DNA of 64,000 nucleotides from Nonomuraea basaltis (GTDB lineage Bacteria; Actinomycetota; Actinomycetes; Streptosporangiales; Streptosporangiaceae): positions 1 through 64,000 of the forward strand of contig NZ_VCJS01000026.1 in NCBI RefSeq assembly GCF_005893125.1, given 5' to 3'. Made by a program: the position numbers and the translations under genes. The notes under the pieces are model-generated. The model was not told the origin of the DNA, ran no database searches, and worked only from the letters and a program-made list of their open reading frames with translations. Of this stretch, positions 22,804 through 31,007 are shown one piece after another (position 1 is the first letter of the stretch; every line of letters begins with the position of its first letter).

Positions 22804-22946
22804 CTCTTGCGCGCCACGGTGGGCCCGATGGCCAAATGGTCGCGAACCGGCCGCTGTTCATTCCCGCCGTCGCGGAGCAGCAGAAAACCCGCGACGACCA
22901 GCGCTGCCGCCACCGCGACACTCGCGACCACCCGTAAACCACTCAT
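22737..22946 (-). CDS. Small putative membrane-anchored ORF, probably a gene fragment
   Basis: A 69-residue frame beginning MSGLRVVASVAVAAALVVAG, an excellent signal anchor, then DGGNEQRPVRDHLAIGPTVARKSVLVG. After that the frame runs out of step into the penicillin-binding-protein fragment (TTTWTARRSRAPSGRTR is an out-of-frame reading of it). It therefore looks like the 5' end of an exported protein fused to foreign sequence. The original protein is not recognisable. Confidence 0.35.
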   Translation of the reverse strand: MSGLRVVASVAVAAALVVAGFLLLRDGGNEQRPVRDHLAIGPTVARKSVLVGTTTWTARRSRAPSGRTR

Positions 22947-23021
22947 GGCACGGAATCCTACGAGCCAGACCGCTCGCGATACGGAGCCTCTGGAATGAGC
23001 ATCCCTGCCGCGAGAGGACGG

Positions 23022-23354
23022 TCAGGCGACCTTCACGGAGTGGTCGCCGAAGTCTGCCACCACGTCAAGCGTCCCGCCCAGCGCGACGACATAGGAGCGC
23101 AGGGTGTCCAGCCCGCCGATCTGCCCATGCTCGATTTGGGACACGCGTGCCTGGGAGATGCTCATGCGTTCGGCGAGGAGCTTCTGAGAGACACCCAGCC
23201 GCTTGCGCATCTCGGCGAGCTGGGTGCCGCGCAGTTCCGCACGCAGTTGCTCACGGCTGGCATCTCGAGCGGCGACCCGCTCGGGAGAGTCCCAGTCGGG
23301 GTCGATCTCTCGGATCTTGGCCTTGGTGTCGGACCACTTCACGAACTCGCTCAT
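23022..23354 (-). CDS. XRE-family antitoxin (HigA-like)
   Basis: A 110-residue DNA-binding antitoxin. The N-terminal half (VKWSDTKAKIREIDPDWDSP...ELRGTQ) is the toxin-binding part; the HTH spans LAEMRKRLGVSQKLLAERMSISQARVSQIEHG and ends with VVALGGTLDVVADFGD, typical of antitoxins paired with HigB/Gp49-type toxins. The ATG overlaps the toxin stop, the usual toxin-first order. It should repress its own operon by binding the palindrome at 23737-23751. It appears intact although the toxin frame is shifted. Confidence 0.85.
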   Translation of the reverse strand: MSEFVKWSDTKAKIREIDPDWDSPERVAARDASREQLRAELRGTQLAEMRKRLGVSQKLLAERMSISQARVSQIEHGQIGGLDTLRSYVVALGGTLDVVADFGDHSVKVA

Positions 23355-23727
23355 TGCCGTTCCTCCTTCTCCTTCTCGGCGAGGTATTCCGCATAGCGCT
23401 CCTCCGCCAGGGGGATCGACGTTCGGTACCATCGGTTCCATTCTCCCGCCTTGTCCCCGGCGACCAGCACGATCGCCTCGCGAGTGGGATCGAAGACGAA
23501 TAGCAGGCGGATCTCCGCCTCACCCGGCACGCGGGGCCGTAGCTCTTTGAGGTTGTGCAGAACGCGGGAGTGGTGGATCCGATCGACCAGTGGCCGGCCG
23601 AGTTTTGGTCCTTGCAGTGATAGCTCGTCCAGAGCTTCTTCGATCTTCTCCGCGGTGGCGGGGTCGTTCTTGCAGATGTCGAGAAACCAGGCGTTCACTT
23701 CGGCGTGCGCGTGATCTCCCAGACCAT
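23351..23727 (-). pseudogene. RelE/HigB-like (Gp49) toxin gene with an N-terminal frameshift
   Basis: From the GTG at 23698 the frame encodes 115 residues (VNAWFLDICKNDPATAEKIE to the C-terminus), including ELRPRVPGEAEIRLLFVFDP and GDKAGEWNRWY of the HigB/Gp49 ribosome-dependent mRNA-cleaving toxins. The usual beginning, MVWEITRTP, is present just upstream from an ATG at 23727 but in another frame: the DNA reads ...ACGCCGAAGTGAACGCC, where ACGCCGGAAGTGAACGCC would join the two. One lost G therefore breaks the gene at about 23699-23702. Either the gene is dead, it starts at the GTG without its first strand, or this is a sequencing error. Confidence 0.7.
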
Positions 23728-23736
23728 GCTCTCAAT

Positions 23737-23751
23737 ATAAGGGATCCTTAT
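23737..23751. promoter_or_regulatory. Operator palindrome of the toxin-antitoxin operon
   Basis: ATAAGG-GAT-CCTTAT, a perfect inverted repeat with 3-base spacer, lies ten bases upstream of the original toxin start at 23727. Its position and AT-rich arms are typical of XRE antitoxin operators that mediate autorepression. Confidence 0.6.
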
Positions 23752-23792
23752 GTGAGGGGGAAGCCTGGAATTCTTGATCGGGACCCCGAATT

Positions 23793-24305
23793 CTACGGCG
23801 CGAGGCCGGTGGCGATGTCGTCCAGGACGAGCTTCAGATTGCGGTCGAACTACAGCGAGGCCGGCTCCGACAGTACCCGTCGCATCACCGGCGCCACATC
23901 CTCGCCCACCACCTCCGTCCAGGCGTCGCCCGTGCCGTCACGGACCTTGGCTCCGCCGGTCGGCGCGTCCAGTTGCCGACCGCGGCTGAAGACGTCGATC
24001 GCCAGGTCGAGAGGCGTCGTCTGGCCGCCGTAGGGGGTCGTCGGCTGCGCGCACTGGCTGCCGGGGGCGGTCGCGTCGCGGATGCCCGGCCAGGGTTCGG
24101 CCGGTCGCGGCGCCTTCCAGCGCAGCTCGCCGACGGGCGGCTCGGCGAACGGGACGCCGCGGAAGGCCCGGTGGTCCTGGAGGACCTCGCCTTTGACCAG
24201 GCCCTTGTCGGTCCGCACCAGCGCCGCGGAGCCGGAGTCGGCCGCGGCGGGAGCCGCCAGGACGGTCGTGAGGAGCAGAATCGCTGCGGCGGGAATGAGG
24301 CGCAC
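23793..24305 (-). pseudogene. Truncated type-B carboxylesterase fused to a TetR-like tail
   Basis: From a GTG at 24305 with GGAAGGAGAT upstream, the protein begins with a signal peptide (PAAAILLLTTVLAAPAAA) and the first 75 or so residues of a type-B carboxylesterase (VKGEVLQDHRAFRGVPFAEP, GELRWKAPRPAEPWPG, PGSQCAQP). The rest of the roughly 500-residue enzyme, including the GESAGG serine motif, is missing. After about 24020 the frame continues with DVFSRGRQLDAPTGG, AWTEVVGEDVAPVMRRVL and, past a stop at about 23850, FDRNLKLVLDDIATGLAP, which resembles the C-terminus of a TetR regulator. I read this as a deletion that joined two genes; the TetR assignment is less certain than the esterase one. 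Confidence 0.55.
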
Positions 24306-24407
24306 GGAGATCTCCTTCCGGCGGGAGCGCCCTGACCGTACACGCGTGGGCGCCCCGACGGTACATGTGCGGGCGCGCCCCGCCTAGTGCGATTCGCAGG
24401 CGGTTCC

Positions 24408-25211
24408 CTAGGGTCGCCCGCCGACCTGGTCGGCCAGGTTCACCACGGCGCGGATCAGCTCGGCTCCGGCCAGCATGGACAGGTCGTTGTGCCCCGCCCC
24501 GGCCAGCTCGACGATCGTGACCTGGTCTCCGGCGGCCTCGGCGACCGCCCTGCTCAGCCGCGCGGGCACGATCGTGTCGCGGGTGCCGTATACGACCACG
24601 GCGGGCGCCCGTACGGTCGCGAGGTGCTCGGCGACCGGGAACCGGTCGCGCAGCAGCAGCCGCACCGGCAGGAACGGGTAGCTGACCTGCCCCGCCGCCG
24701 CCAGGTCGGTGAACGGCGAGCGCAGCACCAGCCCGTCCGGCGGGTGCTCCAGCGCCAGCCGGGTCACCACGGCCGCGCCCAGGCTCTCGCCGAAGTACAC
24801 GACCGGCCCGTCCCCGAGGAACGCGCGGGCCGCGAGGACGTCGCGGTAGAGCCCCTCCTCTGTCGGGCTGCCCGGGTTGCCGCCATAGCCGCGATAGTCC
24901 ATCAGCAGCACCGGCAGCCCGTGCGCCGCCAGCGCCCGGGCCAGCGGCGCGCGATGGTACCTGTTGCCCGCGTTCCCGCCCGCGACCAGCACTGTCACGT
25001 CGCGGTCCCCGGGCACGAACCAGGCCCCGAGCCGCAGCCCGTCGCCCGTGGTGAACGACACGTCCCGCGCCCCCGGGATGACCTCGCCGGCCGGCGGCGG
25101 CGACGACCTGTCGGGCAGGTAGATCAGCTGCCGCTGGAACACCCACAGCAGCCCGAGCAGCACGATCAGCACCGCGACGATCACGAGAGTGGTACGCGTC
25201 AGGGACGTCAC
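24408..25211 (-). CDS. Membrane-anchored alpha/beta hydrolase (BEM46-like)
   Basis: A 267-residue hydrolase with one N-terminal membrane helix (residues 7-24) followed by FQRQLIYLPD, typical of the BEM46/YfhR group. The catalytic triad is visible: Ser in YFGESLGAAV, Asp in VVYGTRDTIVP and His in GAGHNDL. An oxyanion segment VLLMDYRGYGGNPGSPTEEG is present. Probably faces the outside of the membrane and hydrolyses esters; the natural substrate is unknown. Stands alone, upstream of the broken esterase on the same strand. Confidence 0.85.
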   Translation of the reverse strand: MTSLTRTTLVIVAVLIVLLGLLWVFQRQLIYLPDRSSPPPAGEVIPGARDVSFTTGDGLRLGAWFVPGDRDVTVLVAGGNAGNRYHRAPLARALAAHGLPVLLMDYRGYGGNPGSPTEEGLYRDVLAARAFLGDGPVVYFGESLGAAVVTRLALEHPPDGLVLRSPFTDLAAAGQVSYPFLPVRLLLRDRFPVAEHLATVRAPAVVVYGTRDTIVPARLSRAVAEAAGDQVTIVELAGAGHNDLSMLAGAELIRAVVNLADQVGGRP

Positions 25212-25254
25212 CCATCAAACGGTACGCAAACACCGCCCGCCGGGACACGACCCC

Positions 25255-26466
25255 CTAGCCAGGCACGACGGCGCCGGCCTGGACGACGTGGCGGATGTGC
25301 TTCGGATCGGCCAGCACGCCGATGTCCTCCAGCGGGTCCCCGTCGAGCACCAGCAGGTCGGCGTGCGCCCCCACGGCCAGCGTGCCGATGTCGCCCGCCA
25401 TGCCGACCAGCTCGGCCGCCCCCGCCGTGGCCGCCCGCAGCACGTCGATCGGCCGCTGCACCTCGCCCCGCAGCCGGAACTCGTGGTTCTGGTGCCGGTG
25501 CATGCCGCCGAGCAGGTCCGTGCCGTACGCCAGCCGCACCCCGCCCCGCGCGGCCCGCTCCAGCGCGACCAGCCCGGCCTCGAGCACCTCGTCGACCTTG
25601 CGCCAGCTCCGCTCGGACAGCCCGAACGCCCGGCCCTCCTCCTTGAGCGCCCAGTACGTCACCAGCGTCGGCACCAGGAACGCGTCGTGCCGCAGGAACA
25701 GCTCCACGCTGCCGTCGTCGATCAGGTTGCCGTGCTCGATGGAGCGCACCCCGGCCTCCAGCGCCCGGTTGACGGCGCGGGCGGTGTAGGCGTGCGCGGC
25801 CACGTACCGGTTGGCGGCCGCGGCCTCCTCGACGGCCACGCGCAGCTCCTCCATCGAGTACTGCGTCGAGTCGATGCGGTCGGTCGGCGACGCCACGCCG
25901 CCGGACGCCATGACCTTGATGTGGTGCGCCCCCTTGCGCAGCTCGTCGCGGGCGGCCACGCGAACCGCGTCGACCCCGTCGGCCACGCGCCCGACGCCCG
26001 CGCAGCACGGATGATCGTCGCGCAGGTGCTCGCCGCGGCCGCGGAAGTCGGCGTGACCGCCGGTCTGGCTCAGCCCCTTGCCGCAGAACAGCAGCCGCGG
26101 CCCGCGGATCAGCCCCTCCGCCTGCGCGTCGGCCAGCCCGTAGTCGGCGCCGGAGGCGTCGCGGACCGTGGTGAAGCCGCGGCCGAGCATCTCGCCCATG
26201 ATGCGGGCGCTGTGCGCGGCGACGTACGACGGGGACATGGCGCCGAGCGAGCCGAGGTCCGCGGTCGAGGCGGTGACGTGCACGTGCGCGTCGATCAGCC
26301 CGGGCACCACGTACGCGCCGGCCCCGTCGATCACCCGCGTGTCCGACGGGGCCCGCAGCCCCGGACCCGCCTCGACGACGCGGCCGTCCGCGCAGCGCAG
26401 ATCCCCCTCGGCGTACTCGCCCGTGGCCACGTCGAGGACCAGGACATCGCGCAGCAGCAGGCTCAC
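25255..26466 (-). CDS. Amidohydrolase (imidazolonepropionase-like)
   Basis: A 403-residue metal-dependent amidohydrolase. The first metal motif is LIDAHVHVTAS (residues 57-67), a lysine-containing strand HIKVMASGGVASP (candidate carbamylated lysine) follows, then VAAHAYT and SIEHGNLIDD supply histidines, and LAYGTDLLGGMH supplies the aspartate. The TIM-barrel ends with VGAHADLLVLDGDPL. This subgroup includes imidazolonepropionase-like and prolidase-like enzymes acting on N-acyl or cyclic amides. It is coupled to the GAF protein and a major-facilitator transporter, so an imported amide is the likely substrate, not identified further. Confidence 0.85.
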   Translation of the reverse strand: MSLLLRDVLVLDVATGEYAEGDLRCADGRVVEAGPGLRAPSDTRVIDGAGAYVVPGLIDAHVHVTASTADLGSLGAMSPSYVAAHSARIMGEMLGRGFTTVRDASGADYGLADAQAEGLIRGPRLLFCGKGLSQTGGHADFRGRGEHLRDDHPCCAGVGRVADGVDAVRVAARDELRKGAHHIKVMASGGVASPTDRIDSTQYSMEELRVAVEEAAAANRYVAAHAYTARAVNRALEAGVRSIEHGNLIDDGSVELFLRHDAFLVPTLVTYWALKEEGRAFGLSERSWRKVDEVLEAGLVALERAARGGVRLAYGTDLLGGMHRHQNHEFRLRGEVQRPIDVLRAATAGAAELVGMAGDIGTLAVGAHADLLVLDGDPLEDIGVLADPKHIRHVVQAGAVVPG

Positions 26467-26891
26467 CGCTCACCCCCGCGCAGCGCGGGCACGGCGAGCG
26501 GGGCCAGGGACTCGGCCACGGCGACCGACCCCTCGTCGTAGGCTCCCTCGGCGTCGAGGATGTTGAGCACGCCGAGCACCTCGCCCCCGTCCACGACCGG
26601 CACGTTGATGATGGCGCCGCAGCCCAGGCTCTCGATCAGCGCGTGGTCGGCGAACACCTCCCGCACCGCGGCCCGGTCAGGCCCGAGGTACGGCTCCCGC
26701 GCCTCGATGCACGTGGCCAGCCACCCCTGCGCCACCTCCACGGTCTTCTCCCCGCCCACGGGGTACTCCCCGGGATGGCTGCTGTGGACCCGGCGCAGCG
26801 CGCGCCGCTCGGGCACCCAGGCGAGCACGGTGAACAACCGCACGCCCAGCTCCCCGCGCACGCGCGCCTCCAGCTCCTCCAGAACGGTCAC
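26463..26891 (-). CDS. GAF-domain protein
   Basis: A 142-residue protein that is a single GAF domain: RLFTVLAWVPERRALRRVHSS, an EVAQGWLATCIEAREP helix, and the core GCGAIINVPVVDGGEVLGVLNILDAEG, which is the small-molecule-binding strand set. With no output domain it could be a soluble ligand sensor or, as in some operons with amidohydrolases, an enzyme-like GAF. GTGA overlaps join it to the transporter upstream and the amidohydrolase downstream, so it is made with both. The small-molecule ligand may be the operon's substrate. Confidence 0.8.
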   Translation of the reverse strand: MTVLEELEARVRGELGVRLFTVLAWVPERRALRRVHSSHPGEYPVGGEKTVEVAQGWLATCIEAREPYLGPDRAAVREVFADHALIESLGCGAIINVPVVDGGEVLGVLNILDAEGAYDEGSVAVAESLAPLAVPALRGGER

Positions 26892-28261
26892 TTGGTCGCC
26901 TCCTTGGCGGGCTCGGTCAGCTCCTCCAGCGAACGCCCGGCCGTGGCCAGGCCGAACACGACCACGCAGATCACCCCGGCCACCAGCACCGCCGTCGTCA
27001 GCCCGAACACGCCGGCGAAGCCCAGGCTAGCGGCCGACAGGCCGATGATCGTCGGGGCCATGATGCTGCCGATCCGCCCGAACGCGCTCGACAGACCGGT
27101 CCCCGACGCCCGGATCCAGGTGGGGAACACCTCGGGGGTGTAGGAGTAGACGCCCGCGTACGTGCCGTTGAGGAAGAACGACAGCACCGCGCCCGCGAGC
27201 GTGATGGTGACCGGCGAGTCCATCTGGGACAGCCAGAACGCGCTGACCGCCGAGCCGGACAGGTAGAGGGCGATCGTGTTCTTGCGGTCCAGCCTCTCTG
27301 ACAGCCAGGCCGCGGAGAAGTAGCCGGGGATCTGCGCCAGATAGATGATGATCGAGAACTCGAAGCTCTTGGTGACGGTGATGCCGCGCTGAACGAGCAG
27401 CGTCGGGATCCAGGAGAAGAACCCGTAGTACGAGAACGTGATCACGAACCAGATCAGCCAGATCACGGCCGTCCGCTTGGCCATGACCGGGCTCCACAGG
27501 AACCGCAGCGCGCTGAGCAGGTTCACCTTCGGCGTCTCCGCCGACGGCGGCGTCGCGGACTCGGGCACCGGCGGCAGCGGTCTGCCGGTGGCCAGCTCGA
27601 CGCGGCGTTCGAGGTCGGCGACCACCGCCTCGGCCTCGTCCACGCGGCCGTGCTGCAGCAGGTAACGCGGTGACTCGGGCAGCGAGCGCCGCCACCACAG
27701 CAGCATCACGATCGGCAGCGCGGTGATCACCTGCGCCACCCGCCAGCCGTCGTCCATCGTCGGCACCACGAACCGCCCGATCAGCGCGGCCATGACGAAC
27801 CCGAACGAGAAGAACCCGGCCAGCGCGCCGATGAACCAGCCGCGCCTCTTGGCCGGCACGAACTCCGACAGGAACGGCGCGATGATCGCGCTCTCCGCCC
27901 CCGCGCCCGCCCCGGCCAGCACCCGGGCCCCGAGGAACACCTCGTAGCTCGGCGCGAACGCGGCGACCACGGAGAAGACGGCGTAGATCGCCAGCGCGTA
28001 CATCATGACCTTCTTGCGGCCGATGCGGTCGCCGAGCAGGCCGGCGGCGGCCGCGCCGAAGAGGAACCCGAACGGGGTCGCCGACCCGATCAGGCCGAGC
28101 TGGCCGTTGGACAGGCTCCAGGCCTCCTGCGCGCTCGGCAGCAGGAAGGCGACCACGGCCCCGTCCATGCCGTCGAAGGTGTAGCCGAGGCCGCCTATCA
28201 GGAGGAGGAGGTAGTGCGGCCGGCTCAGAGGGAGCCGGTCCAGACGGGCCAACAAGGTCAT
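26888..28261 (-). CDS. MFS transporter (sugar/aromatic-acid porter family)
   Basis: A 457-residue transporter with 12 predicted membrane helices. The loop motif GDRIGRKKVMMYAL between helices 2 and 3 and its repeat SERLDRKNTIALYL in the second half, plus PESPRYLL after helix 6, place it in the sugar porter/aromatic-acid:proton symporter branch. A 50-residue cytoplasmic loop separates the halves. The ATG at 28261 is preferred (AAAGG upstream); an earlier ATG 27 bases upstream is possible. It heads the leftward operon and is divergent from the RpiR regulator. The substrate is unknown; the downstream amidohydrolase suggests an amide or lactam-like acid. Confidence 0.86.
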   Translation of the reverse strand: MTLLARLDRLPLSRPHYLLLLIGGLGYTFDGMDGAVVAFLLPSAQEAWSLSNGQLGLIGSATPFGFLFGAAAAGLLGDRIGRKKVMMYALAIYAVFSVVAAFAPSYEVFLGARVLAGAGAGAESAIIAPFLSEFVPAKRRGWFIGALAGFFSFGFVMAALIGRFVVPTMDDGWRVAQVITALPIVMLLWWRRSLPESPRYLLQHGRVDEAEAVVADLERRVELATGRPLPPVPESATPPSAETPKVNLLSALRFLWSPVMAKRTAVIWLIWFVITFSYYGFFSWIPTLLVQRGITVTKSFEFSIIIYLAQIPGYFSAAWLSERLDRKNTIALYLSGSAVSAFWLSQMDSPVTITLAGAVLSFFLNGTYAGVYSYTPEVFPTWIRASGTGLSSAFGRIGSIMAPTIIGLSAASLGFAGVFGLTTAVLVAGVICVVVFGLATAGRSLEELTEPAKEATK

Positions 28262-28290
28262 CGAACACACCTTTCGCCAGGTCATGGCCC

Positions 28291-28356
28291 TGCAAGTCGA
28301 TTGCGAAGCAACATATAGTGCAATTCCATAGATTTGCAATACTCTTTGCAAGTCGA
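28291..28356. promoter_or_regulatory. Repeated TGCAAGTCGA operator elements in the MFS/RpiR divergent gap
   Basis: A 10-base sequence TGCAAGTCGA occurs identically at 28291-28300 and 28347-28356. The first continues as GCAAGTCGATTGC, an inverted repeat with GCAA and TTGC arms, and the second is preceded by TTTGCAAT (28333-28340), giving a cluster of TTGCAA-type half-sites. The region is AT-richer than its surroundings. It probably binds the RpiR-family regulator encoded at 28423 and controls both directions. Confidence 0.6.
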
Positions 28357-28422
28357 GGGTGTTACAACCGCGTAGCATGTTCCCGGCCTGCACGCGGGGC
28401 CGTCATCCAGGGAGAGGAATCC

Positions 28423-29307
28423 GTGACAGAGCGCGCCACTGATGACTTCGAGGGCTGGCTGCGCGCCCGGACGCCCGAGCGCGGGCTGCGCGGCAAGTCG
28501 GCCGCCGTGCTGGAGGTCCTGCTGTCGCAGCCGCGGCGGGCGTCGTTCGGGTCGGCGGGGGAGCTGGCGCAGATCGCGGGCGTCAACGTGGCGACCGTGA
28601 CGCGCACCGCGCAGGCGCTCGGGTTCGCCGGATGGCCCGCGCTCCAGCAGGAGCTGCGCGCCCGCTACCTGTCCTCGCTCAGCGCCGGCCAGGTCGCCGC
28701 CGAGCACAGCGGCACCGGCTCACCCAGCTCCCGGTCGCTCCGCCGCGACCTCGACAGCCTCGCCCTGCTCAACCGGCGCCTGGACGAGACGGTCCTGCTC
28801 ACGATCGCCGAGGCGATCGCCGCCGCGCGCCGCACGGTGATCGTCGCCGACGGCAGCTACGCCGCCGTCGGGCTGGCTCTGGCGCACAACGCCCGGCTGG
28901 CCGGCTACCACGTCACGGCGGTGACCGCGGGCGACGCGGAGCTCGCCAACACGGTGGCCGCCATCGGCTACGGCGACGTGCTGATCGCCATCAGCTTCTG
29001 GCGGCTGTACGAGAGCACCGTGCTGGCCGCGAACGAGGCCCGCTCGCGGGGGGTGCGGGTGTTCGCGCTGACGGACGCGGCCAGCCCGGCACTGGCGAAC
29101 GCGGCCGAGGAGGTGGTGATGGTGCCGGCCGAGGGGGAGGCGTTCTTCCCGTCGCTGACCGCCGGGATCGCGGTGGCGCAGGCGCTGGTCACGCAGCTGG
29201 CGGCGGTGGACCCGGCCCGCACGGGCGCCTCCATCGAGGCGGCGGAGGCCATGTGGTCGAAGTTCGCCCTCCTCCACCGCCGCCCCTCGACCACCGACCA
29301 CCCCTGA
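28423..29307 (+). CDS. RpiR-family transcriptional regulator with SIS domain
   Basis: A 294-residue regulator. The N-terminal HTH_6 domain (SAAVLEVLLSQPRRASFGSAGELAQ, then GVNVATVTRTAQALGFAGWP) is followed by a SIS sugar-isomerase-like ligand domain (ARRTVIVADGSYAAVGLAL, YGDVLIAISFWRLYESTV, GVRVFALTDAASPAL). The GTG at 28423 has GGAGAGG upstream and matches the family start; a longer frame exists but is not needed. RpiR proteins usually sense phosphosugars, though some bind other small acids. It is divergent from the MFS/GAF/amidohydrolase operon that it most likely controls. Confidence 0.85.
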   Translation: MTERATDDFEGWLRARTPERGLRGKSAAVLEVLLSQPRRASFGSAGELAQIAGVNVATVTRTAQALGFAGWPALQQELRARYLSSLSAGQVAAEHSGTGSPSSRSLRRDLDSLALLNRRLDETVLLTIAEAIAAARRTVIVADGSYAAVGLALAHNARLAGYHVTAVTAGDAELANTVAAIGYGDVLIAISFWRLYESTVLAANEARSRGVRVFALTDAASPALANAAEEVVMVPAEGEAFFPSLTAGIAVAQALVTQLAAVDPARTGASIEAAEAMWSKFALLHRRPSTTDHP

Positions 29308-29355
29308 CCCCTGCGACCTTCCGCAGCTGGCCGACGCACCGTGCACTGCGCCGGA

Positions 29356-29895
29356 CTAGAGCCAGCTGGCGCGGACGCTGGTGGCGGAGTCGGAGTCGGC
29401 AGGAGTGCCGAGCTCGCCGGAACGGACGCGGTCGAGCAGGCGGCCGACGGTGTCGACGATCTCCGGCGCCCGGTCGCGCAGCCCCGCCACATCGGCGGAG
29501 GAGACCTCGTCCCGGCCGGCGCCGACCTCCTTCAGCACGCTCTCCAGGTCGGCCAGCCGCTCGCCCAGCCACTTCAGCGGCTCGCCGGACAACTGCTGGT
29601 CGAACACCCGCGCCCCCGGCTCCCACCCCTCGATGGACGGGTGGTGGTGGGTGCGGTCGAAGCTCCCGGGCACCCCGGTGACCGACTCCAGCAGGTCCAC
29701 CCGCCACAGGGGCCGGTCGACGGTGATGGGCCGCGCCGAGTAGATCGAGCCCTTCAGCTCGCCGGGTTCGAGCCTGCGGATCTCCAGTCGCACGCCCCGC
29801 TCGGCGCCCTCCTGACCTCGGAGCGGGTCCGGGTCGACGAAGTAGATGTCGCTCACGGCCACGCCGATCCGCTCAAAGCCGAACAGGTAGAGCAT
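29356..29895 (-). CDS. Conserved hypothetical protein downstream of selD
   Basis: A 179-residue protein from the ATG at 29895. I do not recognise the family. The N-terminal part MLYLFGFERIGVAVSDIYFV and GVRLEIRRLEPGELKGSIYSA is beta-rich; a central SFDRTHHHPSIEGWEPGARVFD contains a His-rich stretch; the C-terminal third (WLGERLADLESVLKEVGAG, LRDRAPEIVDTVGRLLDRV) is helical. It lies 69 bases after selD on the same strand and may be co-transcribed. That neighbour is the only hint of function. Confidence 0.6.
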   Translation of the reverse strand: MLYLFGFERIGVAVSDIYFVDPDPLRGQEGAERGVRLEIRRLEPGELKGSIYSARPITVDRPLWRVDLLESVTGVPGSFDRTHHHPSIEGWEPGARVFDQQLSGEPLKWLGERLADLESVLKEVGAGRDEVSSADVAGLRDRAPEIVDTVGRLLDRVRSGELGTPADSDSATSVRASWL

Positions 29896-29964
29896 GGGGA
29901 ACCACTTCCTTCGCAAGTGTGCCTGTGGGGCCTCTTCAACGTAACCCTGGATGAACCGGGTGGG

Positions 29965-30957
29965 CTATCGGACGATCAGCGCCCGATCCCCGGCGGGCAC
30001 CAGCTCGCCGATCACCGGCGCTCCCGGTACCTCCCCGGCCACCAGCAGCCCGCCCGAGGTCTGCGCGTCGGCCAGCAGGAGCAGCTCCTCCTCGGCGATC
30101 CCGTCGGCCTCCAGATGCGGGGACACCCAGGCCAGGTTGCGGCGGGTGCCGCCGCTGACGTATCCCTCGCGTAGCGCCTCGCGGGCCCCCGCCAGGTACG
30201 GCACCGCCGCGGCGTCGACGACGGCGGTGACGCCGCTGGCCCTGGCCAGCTTGAACAGGTGGCCCAGCAGCCCGAACCCGGTCACGTCGGTCGCGCAGCG
30301 GGCGCCGGACTTGATCGCGGCCCGGGCGGCGTCCCGGTTGAGCGTGGTCATGGACGCGATCGCCTCGGGGAAGACCTCGCCGGTGGCCTTGTGACGGGAG
30401 TTGAGCACGCCGACGCCGAGGGGCTTGCTCAGGCTCAGCGGCAGCCCCGGACGGGCGCCGTCGAGCCGCAGCAGGCTCGCGGGGTCGGCCAGGCCGGTGA
30501 CGGCCATGCCGTACTTGGGCTCGGCGTCGTCGATGCTGTGCCCGCCGCCGACGGCGCAGCCCGCCTGGCCGGCGATGTCGAGGCCGCCGCGCAGGACCTC
30601 GTGCGCGAGCTCCATGGGGAGGACGTCGCGGGGCCAGCCGAGCAGGTTCAGCGCGACGAGCGGCTCGCCGCCGACGGCGTAGACGTCCGACAGGGCGTTG
30701 GCGGCGGCGATCCGCCCGAAGTCGTATGGATCGTCGACGACCGGAGCGAAGAAGTCGACGGTCGAGATCAGGGCGCGATCGCCGTCGATGCGCACGGCGG
30801 CCGCGTCGTCCCCGTGCTCGAGCCCGATCAACAACTCCTGTCCGGCATTCCCGCCGAGCGTCGGTACGGCGGCCAGCACCGCCTCCAACTCGCCAGGCGG
30901 GATCTTGCAGCTGCAACCGCCGCCACGGGCGTACTGCGTGAGCCTAATATCCGTCAT
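29965..30957 (-). CDS. selD: Selenide, water dikinase (selenophosphate synthase)
   Basis: A 330-residue SelD, which uses ATP and selenide to make selenophosphate, the selenium donor for selenocysteine. The active-site loop GGGCSCKIPP (residues 12-21) has the catalytic cysteine (Cys15, counterpart of E. coli Cys17) and Lys18. Metal and ATP-binding blocks GDDAAAV, ISTVDFFAPVVDDPYDFGRI, GGHSIDDAEPKYGMAVTG and DVTGFGLLGHL are all present. It uses Cys rather than Sec. It is divergent from selA; only 50 bases separate the two starts, so they share a promoter region. Confidence 0.95.
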   Translation of the reverse strand: MTDIRLTQYARGGGCSCKIPPGELEAVLAAVPTLGGNAGQELLIGLEHGDDAAAVRIDGDRALISTVDFFAPVVDDPYDFGRIAAANALSDVYAVGGEPLVALNLLGWPRDVLPMELAHEVLRGGLDIAGQAGCAVGGGHSIDDAEPKYGMAVTGLADPASLLRLDGARPGLPLSLSKPLGVGVLNSRHKATGEVFPEAIASMTTLNRDAARAAIKSGARCATDVTGFGLLGHLFKLARASGVTAVVDAAAVPYLAGAREALREGYVSGGTRRNLAWVSPHLEADGIAEEELLLLADAQTSGGLLVAGEVPGAPVIGELVPAGDRALIVR

Positions 30958-31007
30958 AGCCTGAAGTATCGTCCCTGGAGGCGCGATCCCATGACCGCGA
31001 GGTCCCG

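Noticed and set aside
23339..23354. A longer start for the antitoxin (from 23441)
   Set aside because: The extra codons overlap the toxin gene in another frame and the ATG at 23354 gives the standard toxin-antitoxin overlap.
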